From Oscillospiraceae bacterium (GTDB lineage Bacteria > Bacillota > Clostridia > Oscillospirales > Acutalibacteraceae): 60,832 nt of DNA. The notes below the pieces were generated by a model. It did no database searches. It was not told where the DNA came from and saw only the letters and a program-made list of their open reading frames with translations. Each line of letters starts with the position of its first letter. The first letter of the stretch is position 1. The stretch is taken from positions 1 to 60,832 of the forward strand of contig SVOP01000002.1 of the NCBI GenBank assembly GCA_015066325.1, read 5' to 3'. Positions 8,613 through 18,331 of this stretch are shown one piece after another. The translations under genes were made by a program, and so were the position numbers.

Positions 8613-10445
8613 ATGAGAAAAAATAAGAACGAAACGAAAAAAGAAAAATTTGAAACACTGAAAAATGTGTTTTATGCTGTAAAAATTATTAAAGAATGTT
8701 GCCCGTGGTACATTACTGTTCAAATGCTTGCAACAGGTGGCTTTTGGTTTTTTACAGCTTTTGTTCAGGAAATTTTATTCTTGAGAGTAATTTTACAGGT
8801 GCTTGAAAAAGAATTACCGTTTAAAGCCTTTGTTATTGCAGTAATTATGTTTGTTGCGGCAGGAATTCTTGCGAGAATTATTCAAAGTTATTCCAATTAT
8901 GTGTTAAGTGTAAAATTCAAACAGTTTTATAAAGCCTTGAATGAGAAAATTTTTGAAAAAGCAGTCAGTGTAGATATGGCTTGTTTTGAAGACCCTGATT
9001 TTTTTGATAAGTATAAACGAGCAACAGAGATTGTCTCAGATTCTCACTATGATATGTTCATTTACTATTTTTCGAGCATATTCGTTGCTGCTTTTACAGG
9101 AATTTTTATAGTAGCCTATGTTGTTTCCATTGACCCGAAAATTTTGCTGATTCTTTTGTTTATGCTCCCTGTTGTTGCGGCGCAGGCATTAAAGGGAAAG
9201 GTTGAAGTAAAAAAAGACAAGGAAATGACAATACATAAGCGTTCAAAAGCTTATGTTAAAAGAATTATTTATTTAAAGGAATATTCAAAGGATATAAGAA
9301 CATCAGGTATATTCAATGTTCTTCACAAACGCTTTTCTGATGCGGTAGCGAAAAATCGCGAAATAATTAAAAAATATGGTTGGAAAATTGCTTTTTATGA
9401 GGTAATCACCGGATTTTTCGGTCAGGCATTACCTGTTGCCACAACCTATGCTTATGCTACATACCGCTATGCGTTTAAAAGAAACCTTGCTCTTGCAGAC
9501 TTTTCTGTTATTATGACGGCAATGAGCAATATCCGTGATATTATCAATGATATGGGTCAGGCAATTTCTATTGTGAAAAACGAGTCACTTTATTTTGGTA
9601 ATTTGAAAGAATTCTTTGAATATGAGTCCAAAGTTGTCAGCGGAACAGAAAAACCTGACGAGCTTGAAACATTAGAGTTCAAAAATGTTTCATTTACATA
9701 CCCTCACGCAAAAGCGCCAACCTTAAAAAATCTTAATTTGAAATTTGAAAAGGGCGAAACAACCGCTATTGTTGGTGAAAATGGTGCAGGTAAAACAACC
9801 TTTGTAAAACTACTTTTAAGATTTTATGACCCCGAAGAGGGTGAAATCCTCTATAACGGCAGAAATTTACGTGATTATGATATTGAAGCCATTCGCAAAA
9901 GATTCGGAACTGTTTTTCAGGACTATAAGATTTTTGCTGTTTCTGTTGCTGAGAATGTTATTTGCAAAGAGGTTGAAAGTGAAAACGAACAGCAAAAGAT
10001 TTTGACTTCTCTTAAAAATAGCGGAGCAGATACATTTGTGAACCGTTTACCTCAAAAAGAGAAAACAGTTATAACCAGGGAGTTTGACGAAACAGGTATA
10101 GGTCTTTCAGGCGGTGAGCAACAGAAAATTGCAACTGCAAGAATGTTTGCAAAGGATTTTTACCTTGCAATTCTTGATGAGCCCTCATCCGCACTTGACC
10201 CCATTGCAGAATATAATATGTATGAAAACCTTATTTCTGCAACAAGAGGAAAAACTGTTATTTATATTTCCCATAGACTTTCAAGCGCGGTGCTTTCTGA
10301 TAAAATCTATGTTTTCGGAGACGGAACAGTAAAAGAAAGCGGAACTCATAATGAGCTTATGGAATTGAACGGCAAATACGCTGAGATGTTTACACTCCAG
10401 GCTTCAAGCTATAGAGAAAAAGAGGGGAGTGTGGCTACAATATGA
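8613..10445 (+). CDS. ABC half-exporter (TMD + NBD), first subunit
   Basis: Walker A GENGAGKTT, signature LSGGEQQKIATAR, Walker B LAILDEPSSALDP, ISHRL; RBS GGAGG. Confidence 0.93.
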   Translation: MRKNKNETKKEKFETLKNVFYAVKIIKECCPWYITVQMLATGGFWFFTAFVQEILFLRVILQVLEKELPFKAFVIAVIMFVAAGILARIIQSYSNYVLSVKFKQFYKALNEKIFEKAVSVDMACFEDPDFFDKYKRATEIVSDSHYDMFIYYFSSIFVAAFTGIFIVAYVVSIDPKILLILLFMLPVVAAQALKGKVEVKKDKEMTIHKRSKAYVKRIIYLKEYSKDIRTSGIFNVLHKRFSDAVAKNREIIKKYGWKIAFYEVITGFFGQALPVATTYAYATYRYAFKRNLALADFSVIMTAMSNIRDIINDMGQAISIVKNESLYFGNLKEFFEYESKVVSGTEKPDELETLEFKNVSFTYPHAKAPTLKNLNLKFEKGETTAIVGENGAGKTTFVKLLLRFYDPEEGEILYNGRNLRDYDIEAIRKRFGTVFQDYKIFAVSVAENVICKEVESENEQQKILTSLKNSGADTFVNRLPQKEKTVITREFDETGIGLSGGEQQKIATARMFAKDFYLAILDEPSSALDPIAEYNMYENLISATRGKTVIYISHRLSSAVLSDKIYVFGDGTVKESGTHNELMELNGKYAEMFTLQASSYREKEGSVATI

Positions 10446-12229
10446 AAAAGCAAAAAACAGAAAAAGGCGTATTTTCCAACCTTTTTTATATGACAAAGGT
10501 AATGTTTAAGCTTTCTCCGGGACTTGTTATAGGAGAAATATTTTTCCATATTCTTTGCACATTGCCTGGCAGACTTGTTTCTGTAATCGGTCTTAAATTT
10601 GTTATTGATGAAGTAAGCACAGGCGGAAACCCTCAAAGAATTATATTGGGTATAGGACTTATAATTGCTTTACTTGTTGGCGGAGATATTCTCAATGCAA
10701 TCTTTTTTGAATTTTTTGCTCATAGAGAAAGGGAGAAATTGGATTTAGGGCTGCAGTCTATGCTTTATAAAAAGGCGGCAACAATTGACCTTTCAAAATA
10801 CGATAACCCTGAATATTACTCGGATTTTATCCTTGCGGTCGAAAACTCTTCAAATAGTATTCGTTACCTTATTCCGATGATTAAGGGTGTTGTTGAAGAG
10901 GTTATATCCTTTGCTCTTATTGGAACGCTTGTATTTACAATTGACCCTATAGCACTTTTTATTGTTGTAGTGTCCACAGTTATTTTTATTCCAGTTGGAA
11001 AATATACGGGAGACCTTATGATAGAGCGTAGAGAAAAAATAACCGAAGCTCATAGGGTTGGTGATTATTTTGCACGTATTTTCTATTTGCAGGATTATTC
11101 AGGAGAAATTCGCACAAGCGGAATATTCCCTCTTTTGAAAAAACGTTTTAACACAGCAGCAGATGATGTTGTTGATATTCAGAAAAAATATGCAGGAAAG
11201 ACAAATGCACTTTTCTTTTTACAGGGGACATCAATAAATGTTATAGGCTTTATGCTTGTTCTGACTCTTTATATTGGCTATAAGACTATTGTTACAAAGG
11301 AAATGTCCGCAGGTGATTTTGTTGCAACATTCAATGGTGCAGTGCAAATCGGTTCGGGAATACTTTATCTTACAGTAGGTTGTGTAAGAAACTTTACCGA
11401 ACACTCAAAAATAATTGATAAATACCGCAAATTCTTAAAGGTTCAAAACGAAATCAAAGACGGCACACATATTGCTGAGTGCGGTGAGCCTGAAAAAATT
11501 GCAGTTGAGAATATTACTTTCTCTTATGAGGGAAATGATAAAAATTCTTTGGACGGAATTTCCTTTGAAATCAAGCCTTATGAGAAGGTTGCTCTTGTTG
11601 GCTATAATGGTGCAGGAAAAACCACTCTTACAAATCTTCTTTTACGTCTTTATGATGTGAAGGACGGTAGCATAAAAATCGGCGGAAGAGATATCCGTGA
11701 AGAAACAGTTGACTCTCACCGTGACCGTTTTGCCGCTGTATTTCAGGATTTTCAGATTTTCTCTGCTTCTGTTGGAGAAAATGTTGCTCTATCAAAGGAT
11801 TATGATGAAGAAAGAGTTTGGAAAGCTCTTAAAGCAGTGGGCTTTGATAAAGAGCTTCCTAACGGTCTTGAAACAATCCTTTTAAGAGAATTTGCTGAGG
11901 ATGGCTTAATGCTTTCAGGCGGCGAGCAACAAAAAATTGCAATCGCAAGAGCGTTTTATAAAGACTGTCCTTATGTCATTCTTGATGAGCCATCTGCAAA
12001 TCTTGATCCTGTTTCCGAATATGAGCTTAACCACGCTATGATGACAGGGGCTACCGATAAAACAGTTATTTTCATTTCCCACAGACTTTCTACAACGCGC
12101 CACGCGGACAGAATTTTTATGATGGAAAAAGGAAAAATAATCGAAAGCGGAAGCCACGACGAGCTGATAAACTTAAACGGCAAATATGCCGAAATGTTTA
12201 ATCTCCAGGCGGAGAAATATGTAAACTAA
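10442..12229 (+). CDS. ABC half-exporter (TMD + NBD), second subunit
   Basis: Walker A GYNGAGKTT, LSGGEQQKIAIAR, VILDEPSANLDP, ISHRLS; start overlaps previous stop (ATGA). Confidence 0.93.
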   Translation: MKKQKTEKGVFSNLFYMTKVMFKLSPGLVIGEIFFHILCTLPGRLVSVIGLKFVIDEVSTGGNPQRIILGIGLIIALLVGGDILNAIFFEFFAHREREKLDLGLQSMLYKKAATIDLSKYDNPEYYSDFILAVENSSNSIRYLIPMIKGVVEEVISFALIGTLVFTIDPIALFIVVVSTVIFIPVGKYTGDLMIERREKITEAHRVGDYFARIFYLQDYSGEIRTSGIFPLLKKRFNTAADDVVDIQKKYAGKTNALFFLQGTSINVIGFMLVLTLYIGYKTIVTKEMSAGDFVATFNGAVQIGSGILYLTVGCVRNFTEHSKIIDKYRKFLKVQNEIKDGTHIAECGEPEKIAVENITFSYEGNDKNSLDGISFEIKPYEKVALVGYNGAGKTTLTNLLLRLYDVKDGSIKIGGRDIREETVDSHRDRFAAVFQDFQIFSASVGENVALSKDYDEERVWKALKAVGFDKELPNGLETILLREFAEDGLMLSGGEQQKIAIARAFYKDCPYVILDEPSANLDPVSEYELNHAMMTGATDKTVIFISHRLSTTRHADRIFMMEKGKIIESGSHDELINLNGKYAEMFNLQAEKYVN

Positions 12230-12232
12230 AAA

Positions 12233-12270
12233 TGACCCTATTGTGAAAAAATTTTTTCACAATAGGGTCA
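12233..12270. terminator. Bidirectional terminator TGACCCTATTGTGAAAAAA|TTTTTTCACAATAGGGTCA
   Basis: 38-bp perfect palindrome between convergent genes. Confidence 0.88.
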
Positions 12271-12276
12271 TAAGTT

Positions 12277-14475
12277 TTAGAATCCTTTATATTCAAACAC
12301 AGTATTATAGGTTCCGCTGTCGAATTCGTATTCTTCATCGTCGAGATAAAGGGTTGCGTGTGAACCGTTAGGAATAGTAAAGCTGAATTTACATTCGTCA
12401 CCGTTACCTGTGTATTCCCAGGATGAAATAATTTCACCGTTCTCTGTAAGAATTCTTGCTTTAGCATAGCCTAATTCCTTTGAGGGAAGAGGACGGAAAA
12501 TGATGTGCTTATAAGCAGGATCATTGAAATCGCTGTCAATACCTGCAACTGTTGTGTAGAGCCAGTCACCAACTGAACCGTAGGCATAGTGGTTAAATGA
12601 GTTCATTTCAGGAGTTGCGAAGGAGCCGTCCTCTTTCATTCCGTCCCAACGCTCCCACATTGTTGTTGCACCTTTTGTTACGGGGAAAAGCCATGAGGGG
12701 AAATCCTTTTTGAAAAGAAGCTTATAGGCAAGGTCTGTTCTGCCGATTTTTGTTAATGTGTGAAGAAGATAGGGTGTACCTACGAAGCCGGTTTTAAGAT
12801 GACCGCAGCTTTCAATATCTTTAACGAGCTTTTCTGCTTCTCTTTCAGGTTTATCTGTAAGATTAAAGTAAAGAGCAAGAACATTTGCAGTCTGAGTTTC
12901 GTGCTCTGTTTTGCCTGTGTTAAGATATTTTTCTCTGTACTTTTTAACTGTAAGGTCATAAAGCTCTTCAAAATAGCTCATATCCTCGCCGATAGCCTTA
13001 CCCATTTCAATAAAGAGCGAGTTTGAATATGCAAGGAAAGCGGTGCCGATAAGGAATTTATCTGTAAGACCGCCTGTTGCCTCGTCACCTGCATCAAGAG
13101 AGAGCCAGTCGCCGAAATGGTGGTCGTGAGTATCAAAAAGACCTCTTTGTGAGCCCTTGGATTCCATAAAAAGAATCCATTTTTTCATAGCCTCAAAATT
13201 ATCCTTTATTATCTGATTGTTACCATAAGTTCTATATACCCAATAGGGAACAATAACAATAGCATCAGCCCATGCAGATGAGCCGTAGGAATCCCATGCA
13301 AGATCGGGGCAAACATGGGGGATACCGCCATCTTCGTGCTGATCTGCTGCAAGGTCATTTAGCCATTTTTTGAAGAATTTATCAGTTCTGTATGTGGTTG
13401 ATGCAGTTCTTGCGAAAACCTGAGCGTCACCGGTCCAGCCAAGTCTTTCATCTCGCTGAGGGCAGTCTGTGGGAACATCGAGGAAATTGCCTCTCTGACC
13501 CCATACAATATTTTCATAAAGCTGTTGAATAAGGTCATTGCCACAAGCGAAATAGCCTGTTCTCTTCATATTTGAGAAAACAACAACCGCCTTGAAATTA
13601 TCAAGGTCAATTTCATTCTTTTTGAAGCCCTCAAGCTTGATATATCTGAAGCCCATAAAAGAGAAATGAGGTTTATAAACTCTTTCGTTTCCGTCAGAGG
13701 TTATATGCACTTGAGCTTTTGCACTACGAAGATTTTCTGTATAAAAATTGCCGTCTTTGTCAAGAATTTCTGCGTGAGAAATAGTGAATTCTGAACCCTT
13801 TCTCTGAGGAACAACCCATTCAACATAGCCTGTGAGGTTCTGACCGAAGTCAATAACAGTTTCACCCTTGGGAGTAGTGATAAGCTTAAGTGCATCAAGT
13901 CGAGCCATTTCACGAACTTCTTCGCCCTCAGTAGCAATAAGAATATCTTTATTTATATCGTCGAGCTCTTTAACAGGAAAGGTTTCATCGGTATTAAAAG
14001 TGAAATCGACAGTTTCTCCGTTATACACAGAGGAATCAAGAATATTGCTTTTTGCACATTCCCATGTTGAATCTGTGGGAATAAAATCCTCTGTTCCGTC
14101 GGCGTATTCGATTTTAACTGCAGCAATAAGAGCAGAATCGTTGCAAGTAATGCTTTCGTAGTTTTCGTGTCGGTTTTTATGGAAGCGCATACCGTTACCA
14201 ACTGCAATTTCAAGAACATTACATTCTTCCATTAAGGAGGTTACATCATATTCCTGATATTGAAGTCTTTTTCCGTATGTGGTCCAACCGGGAGCAAATA
14301 TGAATTTGCCCACTCTCTGGCTGTTGAGATATGCTTCATAATAACCGAGAGCAGAGCAGAAAAGGGTAGCTTTATTTATTTTTTTATCAAGCCATATAAC
14401 CTTTCTGAAAACGGGAACAACAGTACCGAAATCAAAGGCTTCTTTTATGAATTTTGCGTTTTTAATTGTGCTCAT
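12277..14475 (-). CDS. GH78 family alpha-L-rhamnosidase
   Basis: GYYEAYLNSQRVG, APGWTTYGKRLQYQEYDVT, FLDVPTDCPQRDERLGWTGDAQVF, C-terminal rhamnosidase domain. Confidence 0.92.
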   Translation of the reverse strand: MSTIKNAKFIKEAFDFGTVVPVFRKVIWLDKKINKATLFCSALGYYEAYLNSQRVGKFIFAPGWTTYGKRLQYQEYDVTSLMEECNVLEIAVGNGMRFHKNRHENYESITCNDSALIAAVKIEYADGTEDFIPTDSTWECAKSNILDSSVYNGETVDFTFNTDETFPVKELDDINKDILIATEGEEVREMARLDALKLITTPKGETVIDFGQNLTGYVEWVVPQRKGSEFTISHAEILDKDGNFYTENLRSAKAQVHITSDGNERVYKPHFSFMGFRYIKLEGFKKNEIDLDNFKAVVVFSNMKRTGYFACGNDLIQQLYENIVWGQRGNFLDVPTDCPQRDERLGWTGDAQVFARTASTTYRTDKFFKKWLNDLAADQHEDGGIPHVCPDLAWDSYGSSAWADAIVIVPYWVYRTYGNNQIIKDNFEAMKKWILFMESKGSQRGLFDTHDHHFGDWLSLDAGDEATGGLTDKFLIGTAFLAYSNSLFIEMGKAIGEDMSYFEELYDLTVKKYREKYLNTGKTEHETQTANVLALYFNLTDKPEREAEKLVKDIESCGHLKTGFVGTPYLLHTLTKIGRTDLAYKLLFKKDFPSWLFPVTKGATTMWERWDGMKEDGSFATPEMNSFNHYAYGSVGDWLYTTVAGIDSDFNDPAYKHIIFRPLPSKELGYAKARILTENGEIISSWEYTGNGDECKFSFTIPNGSHATLYLDDEEYEFDSGTYNTVFEYKGF

Positions 14476-14496
14476 TTAATCACCTGCATTTTTTCA

Positions 14497-14524
14497 TTGA
14501 CAATGAAAATTCAAATTGTATAAT
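14497..14524 (+). promoter_or_regulatory. Promoter TTGACA-N16-TATAAT upstream of rsmA
   Basis: Consensus hexamers. Confidence 0.6.
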
Positions 14525-14571
14525 TATATTATCTTACTTAAACTCCTTTTTCAAGAGTTTCGGAGGCAAAA

Positions 14572-15426
14572 ATGAGAAATCTTTCCGATATAAATGTTAT
14601 AAAATCTGTAATGGGTAAGCACGGCGTTACATTTAATAAGGGCTTAGGGCAGAATTTTCTTGTTGACCCTGAGGTTTGTCCTGCTATGGCTGAGGCAGCA
14701 GGGCTTGATGAAAATACTTGCGCAATTGAAATTGGTCCCGGCGTTGGTGTTTTAACCGCAGAGCTTGCCAAAAGGGCAGGTAAGGTTTTAAGCTTTGAGG
14801 TTGATAAAAGACTTTTACCCGTTCTTGATGAAACACTTTCCGATTTTAACAATGTTGAAATCATCAATGAAGATGTTATGAAAGCAGATTTACCGAAAAT
14901 AATCGAAGAAAAATGCAAGGGTATGGAAATTGCAGTTGTAGCAAACCTGCCTTATTACATTACTTCACCGATAATTATGCTTCTTTTAGAAAGCAAATTG
15001 CTGATTAAATCAATAACCGTTATGGTGCAGAAAGAAGCAGCAGACAGACTTTGCGCAGAGGTAGGCTCCCGTGATGGTGGTGCAGTTACCGTTGCAGTTT
15101 CATATTATGCGGAAAGTGAAAAGCTGTTTTTTGTTCCCAGAGAGTCATTTTTACCCCCACCGAAAGTTAACAGCGAGGTAATTCAGCTTACTATAAGAAA
15201 AGAGCCACCTGTTAAGGTTGAGAATGAAGAATTTTTCTTTAAATTAGTTAAAGCCGCATTCTCACAAAGAAGAAAAACCGCAGAAAATTCTATCAGCGCA
15301 GGTCTTGGCATCAACAAAAATATTGTTGCTGAGGCACTTGAAAAAGCAGGACTTGAAAGAACAGTAAGAGCAGAAAAGCTTACAATGGAAGATTTTGCAA
15401 CACTTGCAGAGTTCTTAGAAAATTAA
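14572..15426 (+). CDS. rsmA: 16S rRNA (adenine1518-N6/adenine1519-N6) dimethyltransferase
   Basis: KGLGQNFLVDP, IEIGPGVGVLT, VVANLPYYITSPI, PPKVNSEVIQL. Confidence 0.97.
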   Translation: MRNLSDINVIKSVMGKHGVTFNKGLGQNFLVDPEVCPAMAEAAGLDENTCAIEIGPGVGVLTAELAKRAGKVLSFEVDKRLLPVLDETLSDFNNVEIINEDVMKADLPKIIEEKCKGMEIAVVANLPYYITSPIIMLLLESKLLIKSITVMVQKEAADRLCAEVGSRDGGAVTVAVSYYAESEKLFFVPRESFLPPPKVNSEVIQLTIRKEPPVKVENEEFFFKLVKAAFSQRRKTAENSISAGLGINKNIVAEALEKAGLERTVRAEKLTMEDFATLAEFLEN

Positions 15427-15445
15427 AAATAAAAGGTAATATGGT

Positions 15446-15673
15446 ATGACCAAAACTGAATTACTTAATAAATTAAATAAAGAAAATATACCGACAAATA
15501 TAGTCAATTTCGATGATCCTATAAAAGATGGTTTATGTTTACGTAAGGTTTATTATCGTTGGGAAGTATTTTATAGAGAACGGGGACAAGAGTATAATGG
15601 TATAGGTTTTACATCAGAAAGTGAAGCTTTGCAATATATGTATGAAAAACTTTTAAGTTTATATAAAAAATAA
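15446..15673 (+). CDS. Small hypothetical protein (75 aa)
   Basis: ORF with AAAGGT RBS, followed by a terminator hairpin (CACCGTTCAATTGAATGGTGTTTTTTT). Confidence 0.55.
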   Translation: MTKTELLNKLNKENIPTNIVNFDDPIKDGLCLRKVYYRWEVFYRERGQEYNGIGFTSESEALQYMYEKLLSLYKK

Positions 15674-15786
15674 TTTATAAAGCACCGTTCAATTGAATGG
15701 TGTTTTTTTGTTTTTGTAACTGTATAAAAAAGTTGTTTCTGTCAATAAATAATATAAAAAACAGATGAAAAACAGGAGGATATATT

Positions 15787-16614
15787 ATGAGCGACAGAAA
15801 CCGAAATGATAAAGACAATAATCCATTGGAAATACCTGAAAACACACCATCACAGGAACCTAAGCCTATCAGGTCAAGCAGAAATGATAAAACAATGAAA
15901 AAGGTAAAATATGCTTATGCGTTTGCCTTACTTCTTGCTTTAGGCACTGCCCTTATTGCAAAAATTTCAACGGAAAATGCTTTGGGTAACCTTGCACCAA
16001 TTGAAAGTGATTATGTGACAATTACAACAGAAAAATCAACAAGTAAAGACACTGCTTTTCTTACCACTGAGCCTGATTTTGAGGTGAGGCAAAATCTTAC
16101 GGACGTTCCCGATACAAGAGAGGAAACAGAAGAACAAACAGAGAAAGAAACAGAAGAAACAAAGGCGGAAACCACGAAAAGCAGTAAATACGCCACACCC
16201 TATAAGGACTATTATTCCTTACCTTTGGGAACAGACATTTTAAAGGATTATTCTCCCGACAAGCCCACCTATAGCGCAACAATGGGTGATTGGAGAACTC
16301 ATTCGGGTATCGATTTTAAAGCCGCCGAGGGTGAGCAGGTAAAAGCGATTTCTTATGGTACAGTTACAAAAGTTTATGACGATGCACTTTGGGGAACTGT
16401 GGTTATTATTGACCATGGCAACGGAGTAACTGCAAAATATTGCGGCTTTAATAAAGATACCCTTGAAATTAAAAAGGGTTCCACAGTTGAAAGCGGTTCG
16501 CTTTTAGGCTATCTCGGCACAATCCCTTGTGAAAAATCAGAATTAAGCCATTTGCATTTTGAAATCAGCTATAACGGAGAAAATGTTGAACCGTTAGAAC
16601 TAATGGGAAAATAA
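15787..16614 (+). CDS. M23 (LytM) family peptidase, SpoIIQ-like
   Basis: Single N-terminal TM (YAYAFALLLALGTALIA), LytM motifs THSGIDFKA and SHLHFEISYNG. Confidence 0.8.
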   Translation: MSDRNRNDKDNNPLEIPENTPSQEPKPIRSSRNDKTMKKVKYAYAFALLLALGTALIAKISTENALGNLAPIESDYVTITTEKSTSKDTAFLTTEPDFEVRQNLTDVPDTREETEEQTEKETEETKAETTKSSKYATPYKDYYSLPLGTDILKDYSPDKPTYSATMGDWRTHSGIDFKAAEGEQVKAISYGTVTKVYDDALWGTVVIIDHGNGVTAKYCGFNKDTLEIKKGSTVESGSLLGYLGTIPCEKSELSHLHFEISYNGENVEPLELMGK

Positions 16615-16620
16615 TTTTTA

Positions 16621-16655
16621 TGACCCTGTAACGAAAATTTTTCGCTACAGGGTCA
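16621..16655. terminator. Bidirectional terminator TGACCCTGTAACGAAAA/TTTTTCGCTACAGGGTCA
   Basis: Near-perfect inverted repeat between convergent genes. Confidence 0.85.
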
Positions 16656-16657
16656 TT

Positions 16658-17995
16658 TTATATAGTCTTTCTTATGGAATCAAAGAACTCATTATATCTA
16701 TCTACCCATTTTTGAACATCTTTTCTGTCATATTTATTAGGTAAATAGGTTTCGGTTACCGCAAGCTTTCCCATCCAGACCGCAAAGTCTGAGAATTTCT
16801 CTTTTAAAATAGTATTTTCTCTCAATTGGCGGATTTTATCTTTAATTAACGCTCTGCCTGCCGCACCAAAAAGGTTATCCAGCTTGTTTGTCATAATCTG
16901 TGAAAGGTCTTCTGTTGTAAAAATACCTGTTTTCATAATATCATTTATTTCCTGAGCAGTGAAATATGTCATCAGGTTTTTCATTAATGCAAGGCGACCT
17001 GCGGTGAATCCGATTTCCTTGAAGAATCTTCTTTGATATTCCCAAAGAGTCTCAGTATTATATAAAGCATTGGTATCATTTGAAATTGCTTCTGCGAGAA
17101 TTGCTCCCGCTTTCATAGCGTAGGAAATGCCCGAGCCTTTAATGGGATAGGTCATAAATGCACTGTCGCCAACTGCCGCATAGCCATCTGCAACCAAAAC
17201 TCCCAGAGGCTGGCAAACGGGGATTTTAAGAAATAGCCCTCCGCGAATAAAATTTTTGCTGATGTGGGGGTATTCTTCTGAAATTTTTCTCAATTCCGTT
17301 AAAACCTCGTCTTGAGATAACGGGCTGAAACGGCAAATTAATATATCAACAAATTCATCCTCTGTTACTACCCAAGAAAAGCCTATGGTTCCATCTTCTT
17401 TAACGCGGATATCGTAATTGGTGTCAGGGTCCGGAACGCCGATATTTTTTTCAAAGTGCGCACGATAAGTATAAATTATATCGAAATCCTTGATTTCACG
17501 GTTGATATTCATAAATTTCGGTAAATTGTTTCTCAAAGGAGAATCTACACCGCAAGCATCAATGACAACATCGCCGTAAAAATCGCCCTCAACGGTTTTC
17601 ACTCCTGCAACTCTGCTACCTAAAATAATGGGCTCAATCACAGGGCAGTTATAGTGGATTTTAACACCGCTTTTTTCTGCAAGGTTAAGAAGATGCTTTA
17701 TAAGGACCTTTCTTTCCATAAAAATTGCTTCGTCTTCAGGTTGAGGTAGTGTAAGGGGTTTAATACTATTATCTAAAGGCACAAGTGTTAATTGATTTTT
17801 ACATATTGTAATGTTTTTCGGAGAGGGTAAGTCAATATAAGTGAAAGTGTCCTTATCAAACACATCCTGCTGAGGTAAACCCATATTGCTTTTTTCAGAT
17901 TTTTCAAAAACTGATACTGCATAACCCAGACGGGCAAGCTTTATTGCGGCAACCAAACCGCCGTGACCTGCACCTGCAACAATAATCTGTGCCAT
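16658..17995 (-). CDS. FAD-dependent oxidoreductase (NAD(P)/FAD family)
   Basis: IIVAGAGHGGLVAAIKLARLGYAVSVFEK Rossmann motif; GYAAVGDSAFMTYPIKGSGISYAMKAG FAD motif. Confidence 0.85.
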   Translation of the reverse strand: MAQIIVAGAGHGGLVAAIKLARLGYAVSVFEKSEKSNMGLPQQDVFDKDTFTYIDLPSPKNITICKNQLTLVPLDNSIKPLTLPQPEDEAIFMERKVLIKHLLNLAEKSGVKIHYNCPVIEPIILGSRVAGVKTVEGDFYGDVVIDACGVDSPLRNNLPKFMNINREIKDFDIIYTYRAHFEKNIGVPDPDTNYDIRVKEDGTIGFSWVVTEDEFVDILICRFSPLSQDEVLTELRKISEEYPHISKNFIRGGLFLKIPVCQPLGVLVADGYAAVGDSAFMTYPIKGSGISYAMKAGAILAEAISNDTNALYNTETLWEYQRRFFKEIGFTAGRLALMKNLMTYFTAQEINDIMKTGIFTTEDLSQIMTNKLDNLFGAAGRALIKDKIRQLRENTILKEKFSDFAVWMGKLAVTETYLPNKYDRKDVQKWVDRYNEFFDSIRKTI

Positions 17996-18201
17996 AAGAA
18001 CACCTCATTTCTTTCTGTTTTTATATTACATTATTATATATTAAATATAGCATATCATTCACTTTGTTACAATTAAAATTGTAATATTTCTTGTTCACAA
18101 AAATTTCAAAATGTAACAGTTTTTTGTAAAAAACCGCAAGTTTTTGTGTATTGTGGCACTAATTCACAAATACTAACGCAGTTTATAGTGCATTTTTCAC
18201 A

Positions 18202-18230
18202 TTGAAAAAGGACTTTTATTATGTTATAAT
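18202..18230 (+). promoter_or_regulatory. Promoter TTGAAA-N17-TATAAT
   Basis: Near-consensus hexamers upstream of the CHAP-like gene, followed by GTTACAA repeats. Confidence 0.7.
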
Positions 18231-18331
18231 GCCCAATGTTGTTACAAAAGGTTACAAACTTGTAATAATTAGTTACAATCTTGAAATATATATTAGTGAT
18301 ACAAAATATTACGAAAGGCAAAAAATATTCT

